Positions 34,694 through 44,671 of a stretch of 64,000 nt of DNA are shown here, piece after piece. The notes under the pieces were generated by a model. That model had not been told where the DNA came from. It saw nothing but the letters and a program-made list of their open reading frames with translations, and did no database searches. This stretch comes from Caulobacter vibrioides (lineage in GTDB: Bacteria; Pseudomonadota; Alphaproteobacteria; Caulobacterales; Caulobacteraceae): contig NZ_CP023315.3 in NCBI RefSeq assembly GCF_002310375.3, positions 3,472,001-3,536,000 of the forward strand. The letters run 5' to 3'. Position 1 is the first letter of the stretch. The number at the start of each line of letters is the position of its first letter. The position numbers and the translations under genes are program-made.

Positions 34694-34805
34694 TTCTGGG
34701 TCGCGGGCGGCGGAAGATTAACCCTAGATTGCACTTCAAGTTCCCGCAACCGGCGCCGGCGTGACCACTTTGCCCCTCCGCGCGCTTTCCGCTAGAAGCC
34801 GCCCC

Positions 34806-35921
34806 ATGTCGCACAACACCTTTGGTCACCTGTTCCGCGTCACCACCTGGGGCGAGAGCCACGGCCCGGCGCTCGGCTGCGTCGTCGACGGCTGCCCTCC
34901 CGGGATCGCGCTGACGGCGGAGATGATCCAGGCGTTCCTCGACAAGCGCCGCCCGGGGAACGGCAAGTTCGTCACCCAGCGCCAGGAGCCGGACGCGGTG
35001 CGAATCCTGTCGGGCGTGTTCGAGGACGAGCGCTCGAACGGCCAGCGCACCACGGGCACGCCGATCAGCCTGATGATCGAGAACACCGACCAGCGCAGCA
35101 AGGACTATTCGGAGATCGCCCAGGCTTTCCGGCCGGGCCACGCCGACTACGCCTATTTCGCCAAGTACGGCGTGCGCGACTATCGCGGTGGCGGGCGTAG
35201 CTCGGCCCGCGAGACCGCCGCGCGGGTGGCGGCGGGCGCTGTGGCCCGGCTGATCATCCCCGGCGTGACGGTGCGCGCCGCCCTCGTCCAGATCGGGCCG
35301 CACAAGATCGACCGCTCCAACTGGGACTGGTCGCAGACCGAGCAGAACCCCTACTGGTCTCCCGACGCGGCCATCGTGCCGGTCTGGGAGGAGCACCTCG
35401 AGAAGATCCGCAAGGCCGGCTCGTCCACCGGCGCCGTGGTCGAGGTCGAGGCCGTCGGCGTGCCGGCCGGCTGGGGCGCGCCGCTCTATGGCAAGCTGGA
35501 CGCCGAACTGGCCGCCGCCCTGATGTCGATCAACGCCGCCAAGGGCGTGGAGATCGGCGACGGCTTCGACAGCGCCGCCCTGACCGGCGAGGACAACGCC
35601 GACACCCTGCGGATGGGAGCGGACGGGGAGCCCGTGTTCCAGTCCAACCACGCCGGTGGGATCCTGGGCGGCATCTCCACGGGCCAGCCCCTCGTCGCGC
35701 GCGTGGCCTTCAAGCCGACCTCGTCGATCCTGATCCCGCGCGAGACGGTCAACGAGGCCGGCGAGGAGATCGAGCTGCGCACCAAGGGCCGCCATGATCC
35801 GTGCGTGGGCATTCGCGGCGTGCCGGTGGTGGAGGCCATGACGGCCTGCGTGCTCGCCGACGCCTTCCTGCGCCATCGCGGCCAAACCGGTGGCGGCAGC
35901 TTCCGGCTCGGCGCGAACTAG
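34806..35921 (+). CDS. aroC: Chorismate synthase
   Basis: A 371-residue enzyme of the usual length. Signature segments are [18 protein letters not shown] near the start, [32 protein letters not shown] and [17 protein letters not shown]. It converts EPSP to chorismate using reduced FMN, the final common step of aromatic amino acid synthesis. ATG 34,806 is taken; a longer reading from 34,761 adds 15 residues without support. It is monocistronic by orientation. Confidence 0.96.
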   Translation: MSHNTFGHLFRVTTWGESHGPALGCVVDGCPPGIALTAEMIQAFLDKRRPGNGKFVTQRQEPDAVRILSGVFEDERSNGQRTTGTPISLMIENTDQRSKDYSEIAQAFRPGHADYAYFAKYGVRDYRGGGRSSARETAARVAAGAVARLIIPGVTVRAALVQIGPHKIDRSNWDWSQTEQNPYWSPDAAIVPVWEEHLEKIRKAGSSTGAVVEVEAVGVPAGWGAPLYGKLDAELAAALMSINAAKGVEIGDGFDSAALTGEDNADTLRMGADGEPVFQSNHAGGILGGISTGQPLVARVAFKPTSSILIPRETVNEAGEEIELRTKGRHDPCVGIRGVPVVEAMTACVLADAFLRHRGQTGGGSFRLGAN

Positions 35922-36097
35922 CACTCGGGAAACTTGTGAAGCCAAGATCAGCCGGCAAGGGTCCGCGTACCCGATATGACCGGGGTGGCGGCTTGACCAG
36001 CGACCGAGCCTCCGAGTAAGCCTCCGATCTAGGTAAACGATTGCAGCGGATTACGCTCGCATAGATTGCAGGGTGCGCGGCGGCGGGGAGGCTTGGC

Positions 36098-36640
36098 GTG
36101 CGGTTCGACCTCCTTAAAATTCTGCTGGTTGAAGACAACCAGCACATGCGCATTCTGCTGATCGAGATGCTTCGTGCGATCGGCGTACGCTATATCCATG
36201 AAGCGGCGGACGGCGCCGAAGCGCTGACCACAATGCGCTCGACCCATATCGATGTGGTGTTGACGGACCTGTCGATGAGCGGCCTCGACGGAGTCGAGTT
36301 CGTGCACCTGCTGCGCCGGTCGCCCGACAGCCCCAACCCGTTCTGCCCGATCGTGATGATCACCGGCCACTCGACCGAGCGTCGGGTTCGCGAAGCCCGC
36401 GACGCGGGGGTCAATGAGTTCCTCGCCAAGCCGATCACCGCGCGCGGGCTGGTGCACCGCCTGACCCTGCTGATCGAGAACCCGCGCCCCTTCGTCCGGG
36501 CCGGAGACTACTTCGGCCCCGATCGCCGCCGCCGCGACGATCCGCGCTATCAGGGTCCCCGGCGCCGCGCCGAGGACGCCAGCCCGTTCTATCTTGACGA
36601 CCTGGATTCCGAACGCGGCCATCCGACACGCAGACTGTAA
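36098..36640 (+). CDS. Single-domain response regulator with basic C-terminal tail
   Basis: A 180-residue protein starting at GTG 36,098 with GGGGAGG upstream. The receiver domain spans residues 6-125: acidic pair E12/D13 (LLVEDNQHMR), phosphoacceptor Asp57 (VLTDLSMSG), Thr in MITGHS and Lys in FLAKPI. The last ~40 residues (FGPDRRRRDDPRYQGPRRR) are highly basic, with no DNA-binding domain. Such tails occur in alphaproteobacterial CheY-like regulators. The partner kinase is unknown. Confidence 0.9.
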   Translation: MRFDLLKILLVEDNQHMRILLIEMLRAIGVRYIHEAADGAEALTTMRSTHIDVVLTDLSMSGLDGVEFVHLLRRSPDSPNPFCPIVMITGHSTERRVREARDAGVNEFLAKPITARGLVHRLTLLIENPRPFVRAGDYFGPDRRRRDDPRYQGPRRRAEDASPFYLDDLDSERGHPTRRL

Positions 36641-36688
36641 ACCTTTGCGGGTCTACAAGATGGTGAACAGCGCTTTACGAGCTCCGCC

Positions 36689-36931
36689 ATGACCCTCCGC
36701 CGCCTCGTCCCGATCGCTCTCGTCCTGGGGGGTCTTTCCCTCACTCAAACCGGATGCCTGGCCGCTGCGGCCGTGGGCACGGTCGCTGGCACGGCGATCG
36801 GCGTCACCGGCGCGGTTGTCGGCGGCGCGGCCAAGGTCGGGGGCAAGGCCGTGGTCGCCACAGGGAAAGCGATCATCCCGGGCGACGGCGACAAGAACGA
36901 TCTGGCCGAGCGCCGCGACGAAGAAGAGTAG
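36689..36931 (+). CDS. Small glycine/alanine-rich predicted lipoprotein
   Basis: An 80-residue protein. Residues 1-22 form a signal sequence ending SLTQTGC, a somewhat atypical lipobox. A Gly/Ala/Val-rich stretch (VGTVAGTAIGVTGAVVGG) follows and the end is charged (KNDLAERRDEEE). Function unknown. It lies convergent to queD with 6 bp between stops. Confidence 0.7.
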   Translation: MTLRRLVPIALVLGGLSLTQTGCLAAAAVGTVAGTAIGVTGAVVGGAAKVGGKAVVATGKAIIPGDGDKNDLAERRDEEE

Positions 36932-36937
36932 GTCTCT

Positions 36938-37303
36938 CTAGAGCGCCAGCGAGCAGGTCTCGCCGATCGTCGGGCGCGAGAGCACGATCCGCGACAGCCC
37001 GGGAAAGCGCGTCTTCAATCGCTCGGCGAAGTAAAGGCACAGGCGCTCCAGAGTCGGGACCTCCAGGCCAGCCTTGTCATTCAACAGGCCGTGATCCAAC
37101 TCGGCCGCGACAGCCTTGAGGGCGACGTCCAGCGTATCCAGATCGGCCACCCAGCCCGCGTCCAGCATCTCGCCGCGCACGCTGGCCTCGACCTTGAACG
37201 AATGACCGTGCAGACGGCGATAGCGATGGTCCGACGGACCTTGCTCGATATAGTGAGCCGCGTCGAAAAACGCGGCCTTCGTGATCTCGAAGACGGGCTT
37301 CAT
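36938..37303 (-). CDS. queD: 6-carboxy-tetrahydropterin synthase
   Basis: A 121-residue PTPS-family enzyme. FDAAHYIEQG and RLHGHSFKVEASVRG supply the zinc-binding histidines, and LDHGLLNDKAGLEVPTLERL and SRPTIGETCSLAL complete the active site. It makes 6-carboxy-tetrahydropterin for queuosine precursor synthesis. Third gene after queC-queE, with a 73-bp gap from queE. Confidence 0.93.
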   Translation of the reverse strand: MKPVFEITKAAFFDAAHYIEQGPSDHRYRRLHGHSFKVEASVRGEMLDAGWVADLDTLDVALKAVAAELDHGLLNDKAGLEVPTLERLCLYFAERLKTRFPGLSRIVLSRPTIGETCSLAL

Positions 37304-37376
37304 CAGTGACTTCTTTTGACTAGGCCTGGGAGGCTCTAGCGCAACGACCCTGTCACCAAGTCGAGCGCCTTATCCG

Positions 37377-38009
37377 TCAGGGCAGGCCGAGATATTTGTG
37401 CGTTTGGACGCTTAAACGCCATTGTGGGTGCGAAAGGCAATAGGCCACGGCCAATTGCGTGTTTACGTCGCGGTCCGGACCGTCCATCGGCTGCAGGTAG
37501 AACCGCTCGAAATCCAGGTCCGCGAACCGTTCGGGCATGGCCTTTTCCTGCGGGAAAACGAGCTTCAGCTCTTGGCCCGAGGTCTGAACGACAGGCGCAT
37601 CGGCCTTGGGGCTGACGCAGATCCAGTCGACCCCGGCCGGCGCCTGGATTGTGCCGTTGGTCTCGACCGCGATCTGGAAGCCGCGCGCGTGCAGCGCGGC
37701 GATGGCGCCCGCGTCCAGTTGCAGGAAAGGCTCGCCGCCGGTGCAGACCACCAGGCGATCGTCCGGGCCACCGGTCCACTGAGCCTCGACCGCCGCCGCC
37801 AGATCCTCGGCGGTCGCGAACTTGCCGCCGTTCTCGCCGTCGGTTCCCACGAAGTCGGTGTCGCAGAAGGTGCAGACCGCCTTGGCGCGGTCCTGCTCAC
37901 GGCCGCTCCAGAGATTGCAGCCCGAGAACCGGCAGAACACAGCGGCCTTGCCCGCCTGCCCGCCCTCGCCCTGCAAGGTGAGGAAGATCTCCTTGACCGA
38001 ATAGGTCAT
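37377..38009 (-). CDS. queE: 7-carboxy-7-deazaguanine synthase (radical SAM)
   Basis: A 210-residue radical SAM protein. The cluster motif is the variant CX14CX2C: Cys in SGCNLWSG, then [10 protein letters not shown], as known for some QueE enzymes. Substrate segments [32 protein letters not shown] and VETNGTI follow. ATG 38,009 overlaps the queC stop by 4 nt; the longer in-frame reading extends into queC. It forms CDG from the QueD product. Confidence 0.94.
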   Translation of the reverse strand: MTYSVKEIFLTLQGEGGQAGKAAVFCRFSGCNLWSGREQDRAKAVCTFCDTDFVGTDGENGGKFATAEDLAAAVEAQWTGGPDDRLVVCTGGEPFLQLDAGAIAALHARGFQIAVETNGTIQAPAGVDWICVSPKADAPVVQTSGQELKLVFPQEKAMPERFADLDFERFYLQPMDGPDRDVNTQLAVAYCLSHPQWRLSVQTHKYLGLP

Positions 38010-38734
38010 TGGGCCAGCGCCTCGCGGCCCGCCGCGTCCCATTCGACATAGCCCTTCTCGCGCAACTCGCACGCAGGGCATGTGCCGCATCCGTGGCCCC
38101 AGGCATGCAGCTCGCCGCGTTCGCCTTGGTAGCAGGTATGGCTTTCCTCGACGATCAGCCCGACCAGATCTTCACCGCCCAATTGTTTGGAGAGACCCCA
38201 GGTCTGGGCCTTGGTCAGCCACATCAGCGGCGTCTCGATGCGAAAGTCGCGGTCCATGCCCAGGTTCAGCGCGGCCTGCATCGCGTCCAGCGTGGCCCGC
38301 CTGCAGTCGGGATAGCCGGAGAAGTCAGTCTCGCACATGCCGCCCACCAGATGGTCGATCCCCCGCCGGTCGGCCAGGGCCGCCGCGTAGGTCAGGAACA
38401 CGAGGTTGCGCCCCGGCACGAAGGTCGAGGGCAGCCCCCGCTCGGTCATCTCGATGGCGCGATCTGCAGTCAGCGCCGACTGCGCCACCGCGCCGAAACT
38501 GCGGATGTCCAGAACGTGGTCTTCGCCGAGCCGTCCAGCCCAGTCCGGGAAGCGCGCCGCGATCTCGCGCCGCACCGCCTGACGCGCCTGCATCTCGATG
38601 GCGTGACGCTGACCGTAGTCGAAGCCGACGGTCTCGACGCGATCATAGCGCTCCAGGGCCCAGGCCAGGCAAACGCTGCTGTCCTGGCCGCCGGAGAACA
38701 GAACCAGGGCCGCTTGGCGCTCACGGGGGCTCAT
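38006..38734 (-). CDS. queC: 7-cyano-7-deazaguanine synthase
   Basis: A 242-residue ATP pyrophosphatase-like enzyme. The P-loop is [30 protein letters not shown] and [15 protein letters not shown] follow, and the C-terminal zinc site is [17 protein letters not shown] with a further Cys in SHTCYQGE. It converts CDG to preQ0. First gene of queC-queE-queD. No preQ1 riboswitch was recognised upstream. Confidence 0.95.
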   Translation of the reverse strand: MSPRERQAALVLFSGGQDSSVCLAWALERYDRVETVGFDYGQRHAIEMQARQAVRREIAARFPDWAGRLGEDHVLDIRSFGAVAQSALTADRAIEMTERGLPSTFVPGRNLVFLTYAAALADRRGIDHLVGGMCETDFSGYPDCRRATLDAMQAALNLGMDRDFRIETPLMWLTKAQTWGLSKQLGGEDLVGLIVEESHTCYQGERGELHAWGHGCGTCPACELREKGYVEWDAAGREALAQ

Positions 38735-38995
38735 GCGGGCCTCTCGATGTCCATGGAAAGGGGAAACATGGCCCCTCCTCTACACGAGCCGAGCCGCCCC
38801 CGGAACCGCCCCCCGCACAGCCTCGCGACTCGGTGGATACTCAGCTCACGAAAAGAAATGAACTCTTTCGCCCACGAAATAACACCAGAGCCCGTTCTGA
38901 ATGGACCAATTTCGAGATCGGACCGGAAACTTCCGCAAGGGAAATCACAAACCGATCCTTCTAATCGCGCGGAAACTTACCCGCGCCAGGAGAAC
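38735..38995. other. Gap upstream of queC and before the small ORF
   Basis: About 260 bp with no recognised gene, repeat or riboswitch. The queC promoter should lie at its left end, and the transcript start for the following small ORF and TonB receptor may lie within it. Confidence 0.4.
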
Positions 38996-39058
38996 ATGAC
39001 CCCCAGGAAAGTGAAAAGGCGTAACCTATCGCTGTTCACTTACGTTCTGGCCAGTTGA
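38996..39058 (+). CDS. Possible 20-residue leader peptide upstream of TonB receptor 3
   Basis: An ATG preceded by CAGGAGAAC, a good Shine-Dalgarno at normal spacing, opens a 20-codon frame MTPRKVKRRNLSLFTYVLAS ending at TGA. It is very basic in its first half and hydrophobic in the second. It ends 147 nt before the receptor ATG. It could be a leader peptide or small membrane protein, or a chance frame. Nothing similar is recognised. Confidence 0.35.
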   Translation: MTPRKVKRRNLSLFTYVLAS

Positions 39059-39205
39059 CAGCCCTCAAACGCAAGTATGCAATCTCTGAATGCTGCGAGG
39101 GGCTCGCCGTACGCCCACGCGGTGAAAATAGTACGGCGCCGAGGAAACATCGACGCTCGCAGGCTCCACCCATAAGGCGCCGCTTGCGTTCAGGGAGGGA
39201 ATTCA

Positions 39206-42037
39206 ATGTCGCAAACTCTGCGTATGCGGAGCCTGTTAGTCATGGGCGCTTCGGCGGTCGCGATCTCCGGCTTCGCTGTCCCCGCGTTCGCCAAGCAGGC
39301 CAGGCCCGCTCAACAGAACACCACTGTCATCGAAGAACTGGTCGTCACCGCCCAGAAGAAGGAAGAAGCGCTTCAGGACGTGCCGATCGCGGTTTCGGCC
39401 TTCAGCCAGGACACTCTGGAAGCCCAGAAGATCGACGGCGGCCCCAACCTGCAGCTGGCGATTCCGAACGTCACCTTCGCCAAGAGCAACTTCACCAACA
39501 GCTTCAACTTCCAGATCCGCGGCATCGGCGCCAAGGCTGTCGGCGCTTCGGCCGACCAAGGCGTCGGCGTCCACATGAACAACGCCCCTCAGCAATCGGG
39601 CAATCTGTTCGAAGCCGAGTTCTACGACGTCGAGCGCGTCGAGGTGCTGCGCGGTCCGCAAGGCACGCTGTACGGGCGCAACGCCACCGGCGGCGTGGTC
39701 AACGTGATCACCGCCAAGCCGACCGACATGTTCGAGGCGAACGTGCGCGCCGAATACGGCAACTTCAACTCGATGAAGCTCCGCGGCATGGTGAACGTGC
39801 CGATCTTCGGCGACAAGCTGGCCGTGCGCCTCGCCGGCACCACCCTGAAGCGCGATGGCTTCGTCACCAACACCTTCAATGGCCACAAGGTCGACGACCG
39901 GGATCTGTACTCGACCCGCGTCCAGGTGATGTTCAATCCCACCGAGAAGCTACGCACCAACTTCCTCTGGGAACGGTTCCACGAGGACGACAGCCGCGCC
40001 CGCACCGGCAAGCAGCTCTGCACCAAGGATAACGGCCCGGCTACGGTGGGCGGCGTGCCCACCGGCGCGTCCCGCGTCTTCCTGACCCAGGGCTGCGTCT
40101 CCGCCTCGCTCTACACCCCGGCCGCCTACGGCACGCTGAACACCTCGGGCTCTCTGACGGGCCTGCTCGGCAATATCTTCGGCTTCACCTCGGGTGACGT
40201 GAACGCCGGCGACACCACCTCGACCAATCTGCGCGAGATCGAAACCGCGCTGGATCCGATCTACCAGTCGAAGTCCAACACCTACCAGTTCACCCTGAAC
40301 TACGACATCACCGACGAGCTGACCTTCACGGCGATGACCTCGTACGGCAAGGGCGACGTCTGGACCAAGCAGGACTACAACCGCAACGTCGCGACGGTGC
40401 CGTTCAACAACACGCCCTTCACGCCGGGCGGCTTCTTCACCGACCCGCAAGTCGGGCGGACCAACAAGTTCACCACCATCGACGTCTCGTCGGGCCGCTC
40501 TGAGCAGTTCAGCCAGGAGTTCCGCCTGCAGTCGGCGTTCGACGGCCCGCTGAACTTCACGGTCGGCGGCATCCACTTCACCTACCGGACGCTGACCGAC
40601 TACTATGTGATCGGTAACTCGCTGACGCTGTCGTCGCTGGCGCTGAACTTCTCGAACACGGGCAATCCCAACTGTAATCCGGCGACCACCGCCCGCTGCA
40701 TCGGGATTGACACCTCGGCCGATCCGACCGGCGACGGCCACAACTACTATTTGAACCGCACGCCCTATAATCTGGTCTCGGACGCGCTGCTGGGCGAGGT
40801 GTACTATCAGGTCAACGACGACCTGAAGTTCACCCTGGGCCTGCGCCAGACTCGCGACAAGAAGGCGGTCAAGAACTACTCGACCGTGCTTCTGGCGCCC
40901 GGCTATGGCCTGACCTTGAACCCGGCGAACCCCGACCAGCGCGCGCGCTTCAACGAGACGACCGGTCGCGCCGGCTTCGACTACAAGGCCCGCCTCGGCT
41001 TCACCGACGACACCCTGATCTACGCCTTCTATTCGAAGGGCTATAAGGGCGGCGGCATCAACCCCGGCGTGCCGGCCAACTCGATCGGCATCCAGCAGAC
41101 CTTCGATCCGGAGTTCGTCAACGCGATCGAAGTCGGCACCAAGAACACGATGCTGGGCGGCAGCCTGCTCTTCAACGCGACCGCCTTCTCGTACGACTAC
41201 AAGGGGTACCAGATCTCGAAGATCGTGAACCGCACGTCGGTGAACGAGAACGTCGACGCCAAGGTCCACGGCTTCGAACTGGAGTCCATCTGGTCGCCGG
41301 TCCGCAACCTGCGCCTGAACGCCAACGTCGGTTACCTGAAGACGAAGATCGGCGCCGGCGTCAGCTCGATCGACACCATGAACCGCACCCAGTCGAACGC
41401 GGCCTATACGGTGGTGAAGGTTGGTCCGAACGCCTCGTCGGTCGGCGCCAACTGCGTGCTCAGCACCGCCGGCGTCGCCACGATCCTCGGCGCCGGCGCG
41501 GGGGCGACCTTGCCCTTCGCCTGCTCCGGCGCGGCCGCCTATCAGGGCTTCCTGGCGGCTCCGGCCGCAGCCGGCGGCGCGGGTCTTCCGGCGGCCACGG
41601 CGGCGTTCCTCGCCAACGGGGTCGGGCTCTACACCTACGGCTCGGGCTTCTCGATCGAAGGCACGGCGGCCGATCTTTCCGGCAATGAGCTGCCCAACTC
41701 CCCGCACTGGACCACCTCGGTGGGCGCTCAGTACACGTTCGAGCTGTCCGGCGGCTGGTCGGCGACGCTGCGCGGCGACTACTACCGCCAGAGCAAGCAG
41801 TTCGCCCGCGTCTACAACACCACCTACGACCAGCTGAAGTCCTGGGACAACGGCAACATCACCCTGAAGGTCGAAAAGCCCGAGTGGGGTGTCTCCATCG
41901 ACGCCTATGTCAAGAACATCGGCAACAAGACGCCGATCGTCGACGCCTACACCACCGATGACAGCTCAGGCCTGTTCACCAACGTGATCACCGCCGAGCC
42001 TCGCCTCTACGGGATCGCGATCACCAAGTCCTGGTAG
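39206..42037 (+). CDS. TonB-dependent receptor 3 (large)
   Basis: A 943-residue outer-membrane receptor of the iron-complex type common in sphingomonads and Caulobacter. A signal peptide is about residues 1-30 (ending VPAFAKQ). The TonB box is probably IEELVVTAQKKEEALQDVPI, the classical proximal region. The plug has LQLAIPNVTFAKSNFTNSFN and VEVLRGPQGTLYGRNATGGV; the barrel ends YGIAITKSW with terminal Trp. It is unrelated in detail to the tandem pair upstream. A run of Ala/Gly residues (YQGFLAAPAAAGGAGLPAAT) near residue 780 is a predicted flexible loop. The substrate is unknown. GGGAGGG lies 7 nt before ATG. Confidence 0.92.
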   Translation: MSQTLRMRSLLVMGASAVAISGFAVPAFAKQARPAQQNTTVIEELVVTAQKKEEALQDVPIAVSAFSQDTLEAQKIDGGPNLQLAIPNVTFAKSNFTNSFNFQIRGIGAKAVGASADQGVGVHMNNAPQQSGNLFEAEFYDVERVEVLRGPQGTLYGRNATGGVVNVITAKPTDMFEANVRAEYGNFNSMKLRGMVNVPIFGDKLAVRLAGTTLKRDGFVTNTFNGHKVDDRDLYSTRVQVMFNPTEKLRTNFLWERFHEDDSRARTGKQLCTKDNGPATVGGVPTGASRVFLTQGCVSASLYTPAAYGTLNTSGSLTGLLGNIFGFTSGDVNAGDTTSTNLREIETALDPIYQSKSNTYQFTLNYDITDELTFTAMTSYGKGDVWTKQDYNRNVATVPFNNTPFTPGGFFTDPQVGRTNKFTTIDVSSGRSEQFSQEFRLQSAFDGPLNFTVGGIHFTYRTLTDYYVIGNSLTLSSLALNFSNTGNPNCNPATTARCIGIDTSADPTGDGHNYYLNRTPYNLVSDALLGEVYYQVNDDLKFTLGLRQTRDKKAVKNYSTVLLAPGYGLTLNPANPDQRARFNETTGRAGFDYKARLGFTDDTLIYAFYSKGYKGGGINPGVPANSIGIQQTFDPEFVNAIEVGTKNTMLGGSLLFNATAFSYDYKGYQISKIVNRTSVNENVDAKVHGFELESIWSPVRNLRLNANVGYLKTKIGAGVSSIDTMNRTQSNAAYTVVKVGPNASSVGANCVLSTAGVATILGAGAGATLPFACSGAAAYQGFLAAPAAAGGAGLPAATAAFLANGVGLYTYGSGFSIEGTAADLSGNELPNSPHWTTSVGAQYTFELSGGWSATLRGDYYRQSKQFARVYNTTYDQLKSWDNGNITLKVEKPEWGVSIDAYVKNIGNKTPIVDAYTTDDSSGLFTNVITAEPRLYGIAITKSW

Positions 42038-42060
42038 ACCCGAAGACGAGAAACCGAAGG

Positions 42061-42091
42061 AGGGACGGCGGATCATCCGCCGTCCCTTTTT
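42061..42091 (+). terminator. Intrinsic terminator after TonB receptor 3
   Basis: AGGGACGGCGGAT / ATCCGCCGTCCCT stem with a two-base loop (C/A), then TTTTTCG. It lies 24 nt after the receptor stop. Confidence 0.9.
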
Positions 42092-42215
42092 CGCGCCCTG
42101 GCCCACAATCGAGCCTGCCTCAAGGCATCACCGCGATGAGAGCGACGCCCGCTTAACGACTCCGCAAGGGCGAGCAAGGCAAGTTGCAAGCCCCAAGCCG
42201 TTGACGAAGCGCCGT

Positions 42216-43748
42216 ATGGAAACGCTTTCCCGTCTGATCGAACACCTCGCGCCCATCGCGCCGGCCACGCCGAGCGCGACCGTGGCGGCGATGTTCGACG
42301 CCGATCCGACCATCGCCGCGCTGGCCGTGGTCGACGACGGCTCGCCTTTGGGCCTGGTCTACCGAGACGTTCTGCAAGGCATGATGCGGGTCGCGGGCCC
42401 CGCTCTGGCCAATCGTCCGATCACCGAGATCATGGACGCCAAGCCCCGCACGGTGCCCGTCGGCACCGACCCCAACACCTTCGTCAACGCGCTCGCCGAC
42501 AGCCCCACCCCGATCTTCCGCACCGCCTACGTCGCGGTCGACGCCGAAGGACGCTACGCCGGCGTGGGCGGGCTTGCGTCGCTGCTGGCCTCTCACCGAC
42601 GCCGCCAGCGCGAGGCGAGCGACGCCATGGCCATGGTCGAGCGGATGGCCGTCGACATCGGCGCGCATCTTGACGGTGTGCTGGCCATCACCGAACGCCT
42701 TGAGCAGCAACGCCTGACGCCGGACGCCGCCGCCTTCGTCCGAGCCATCGGCGACACCAGCCGCGACATGGGCGAAACGGTCGGACGCGCCGTGGACCTC
42801 AATCGCGCGATCAATGGCGGCCTCACGATGAGCCCCGCCCCGACGCGGCTACGGGATTTCGCCGACGCCGTCGAAGCGCGCTGGGCCAGCCGGGCCAGTG
42901 AAGGCGGCTCCACCCTTCTGGTCTCCTACGACGGCGATCCTGAGTGCGGCGTTGAGATCGACGGCGAGCGCCTGTTGCAGGTGATCGACATCCTGGTCGA
43001 GAACGCGCTCTCGGCCGGACGCGGCATGATCGAGGTCCGCGCCTCCGCACGGTGCGAGGGCGGCGAGATCATGCTGGACTGCCAGCTTCGCGACAACGCC
43101 GGCGGGCACGCCCAAGACCGGCTCCAACGCGTCAACGATCCTCTGGGCGCTGTGGGTACGCAGGACCGTAGCGAGATGGCGCTGGGCGTCGGCCTCGCGC
43201 TTGCTCACCGCGTCGTTCGGGCGATGGGCGGCCGACTGGTCGCCGAGGCCAATCGCGGCGCGGGCCTTACGGTCGGGTTCAGCCTGGCGTTGACCCCAGC
43301 CGCCGCTGAAGCCGTCACCCAGGACCTCCCCGAGCCCGTCGGGGGCCGCTCGGCGCATATCCTCATCGTCGATGACAACGCCACCAATCGCATGGTCGCC
43401 GAAGCGCTGTGCGACATGTTCGAGTGCACCTCGGAACAGGCCGTCGACGGCGTGGAAGCGGTTGAGATGGCCCGTAGCGGCCGCTTCGACCTCATCCTGA
43501 TGGACATTAAGATGCCGCGCATGGACGGTGTGGCCGCGACGCGCGCCATCCGCGAGTTGGGCGGTCGCTCCGGCTCGGCGCCGATCGTGGCCCTGACCGC
43601 CAACGCCGACCCGGCCGACGTCCAGACCTATCTGGCCGCGGGCATGCAGGATGTCGTCGAGAAGCCGATCAAGCCTGAGCGCCTGGCTCTGGTGCTGAAC
43701 AACCTGTTGGCCAGCGACGTCGAAGACAGCGCCGAAGCCGCCGCCTAG
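42216..43748 (+). CDS. Hybrid histidine kinase-like protein lacking the phospho-histidine
   Basis: A 510-residue protein. Residues about 15-125 resemble a CBS-pair or sensor domain (LVYRDVLQGMM, ITEIMDAKPRTV). The dimerisation region MAVDIGAHLDGVLA (144-157) aligns with the usual M-S-H-E-I-R-T-P-L-N-G-V-L but has Val146 in place of the phosphoacceptor His. The ATPase domain keeps an N box (ILVENALSAG) and a G2 box (GVGLALAHRVVRAMGG), while the G1 region (RDNAGGHAQ) is altered. A receiver domain follows at 380-505 with Asp430 intact (LILMDIKMPRMDG). It may be a phosphate-receiving or scaffold regulator. Its TAG stop is the edge of the E3 palindrome. Confidence 0.85.
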   Translation: METLSRLIEHLAPIAPATPSATVAAMFDADPTIAALAVVDDGSPLGLVYRDVLQGMMRVAGPALANRPITEIMDAKPRTVPVGTDPNTFVNALADSPTPIFRTAYVAVDAEGRYAGVGGLASLLASHRRRQREASDAMAMVERMAVDIGAHLDGVLAITERLEQQRLTPDAAAFVRAIGDTSRDMGETVGRAVDLNRAINGGLTMSPAPTRLRDFADAVEARWASRASEGGSTLLVSYDGDPECGVEIDGERLLQVIDILVENALSAGRGMIEVRASARCEGGEIMLDCQLRDNAGGHAQDRLQRVNDPLGAVGTQDRSEMALGVGLALAHRVVRAMGGRLVAEANRGAGLTVGFSLALTPAAAEAVTQDLPEPVGGRSAHILIVDDNATNRMVAEALCDMFECTSEQAVDGVEAVEMARSGRFDLILMDIKMPRMDGVAATRAIRELGGRSGSAPIVALTANADPADVQTYLAAGMQDVVEKPIKPERLALVLNNLLASDVEDSAEAAA

Positions 43749-43861
43749 AGCCTGCCTGGTTTAGATGGAACCATCTAAACCAGATAAACAGGCTATAAGA
43801 TCAAACACTTAGAGCCCTTTCAAACGCTTTAGATGATTCCATCTGAAGCTAAAGGGCTCTA
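43746..43861. repeat. TAGAGC-type composite palindrome E3
   Basis: Nearly identical to E2: TAGAGCCTGCCTGGTTTAGA at the start, TCTGAAGCTAAAGGGCTCTA at the end. It has two internal hairpins and contributes the stop codon of the hybrid kinase gene. Confidence 0.85.
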
Positions 43862-43942
43862 GCCCTGCGGCGCCCATCACCCCCCCGTTTTCTTTCAGTT
43901 GATGTCGTCCTAGCCTGACGGCGTCGGCGTACGGAGTCGGGC

Positions 43943-44671
43943 GTGCTGAACACGGCGGAACAACAGGCCTGGGCGTTCCTGAGCCAGGCCCCTCATCTGC
44001 GCTCGGCGGAAGAGGTGGAGCTGGAATTCGCCAAGGCGATCGCCGCCTTCGGCTACGACAAGTTCTGCGCCACGCTGGTCAACGCCGAGCACTACGGCAA
44101 GGAACCGCCCACGCTCAGCCGCCAGGACTTCGATGTCTGGGACCAGCGATATTGGGGCCAGCGCTACGTGGTCCATGATCCCTGCGTAAAGCTGCTGTTG
44201 CGCTCGCCCCGCTCCTTCGCCTGGACGGACGCCAAGCCCCTCGGCGACGGGCGCGCGCAGTCGATGTGGGGCGAAGCCTCCGACCTTGGCATGAACGACG
44301 GCTACGTCGTCCGAGTGTTCGGGCCCGCCGGCCAGGAAGTGCTGATCCGCATGTCCACCGAGGCGCCCGACACCGACCCGACCGCACGCGCGGTGATCGA
44401 AAGCCTGGCCACCGTGTTTGGCACCATCATGCTCAAGCACTGGGAACTGCAGGACGACAATCCGGACTACGGCGTCATCTCCGAACGTCAGGCTCAGTGC
44501 CTCTACTGGGCCAGCCGGGGAAAGACCGACTGGGAGATCGGCGCCATCCTCGAGCTCTCGCCGCGCACGGTGCATCACCACATCGAGGCGGCCAAGAAGC
44601 GTCTGGGCGTGGTCAAACGGCAGGAGGCCGTCCTGAAGGCGGGTGAACTGGGCCTGTTGAGCAAACTCTAG
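43943..44671 (+). CDS. LuxR-family acyl-homoserine lactone-responsive regulator
   Basis: A 242-residue quorum-sensing regulator. The autoinducer-binding domain keeps W66, Y70, D79, P80 and W94, which align with TraR W57, Y61, D70, P71 and W85, the acyl-HSL pocket. The LuxR helix-turn-helix is VISERQAQCLYWASRGKTDW followed by EIGAILELSPRTVHHHIEAA. The start is GTG 43,943 with GGAG 6 nt upstream. The stop TAG at 44,669-44,671 is the left edge of the E4 palindrome. A LuxI-family synthase lies 570 bp downstream, making a probable cognate pair. Confidence 0.92.
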   Translation: MLNTAEQQAWAFLSQAPHLRSAEEVELEFAKAIAAFGYDKFCATLVNAEHYGKEPPTLSRQDFDVWDQRYWGQRYVVHDPCVKLLLRSPRSFAWTDAKPLGDGRAQSMWGEASDLGMNDGYVVRVFGPAGQEVLIRMSTEAPDTDPTARAVIESLATVFGTIMLKHWELQDDNPDYGVISERQAQCLYWASRGKTDWEIGAILELSPRTVHHHIEAAKKRLGVVKRQEAVLKAGELGLLSKL

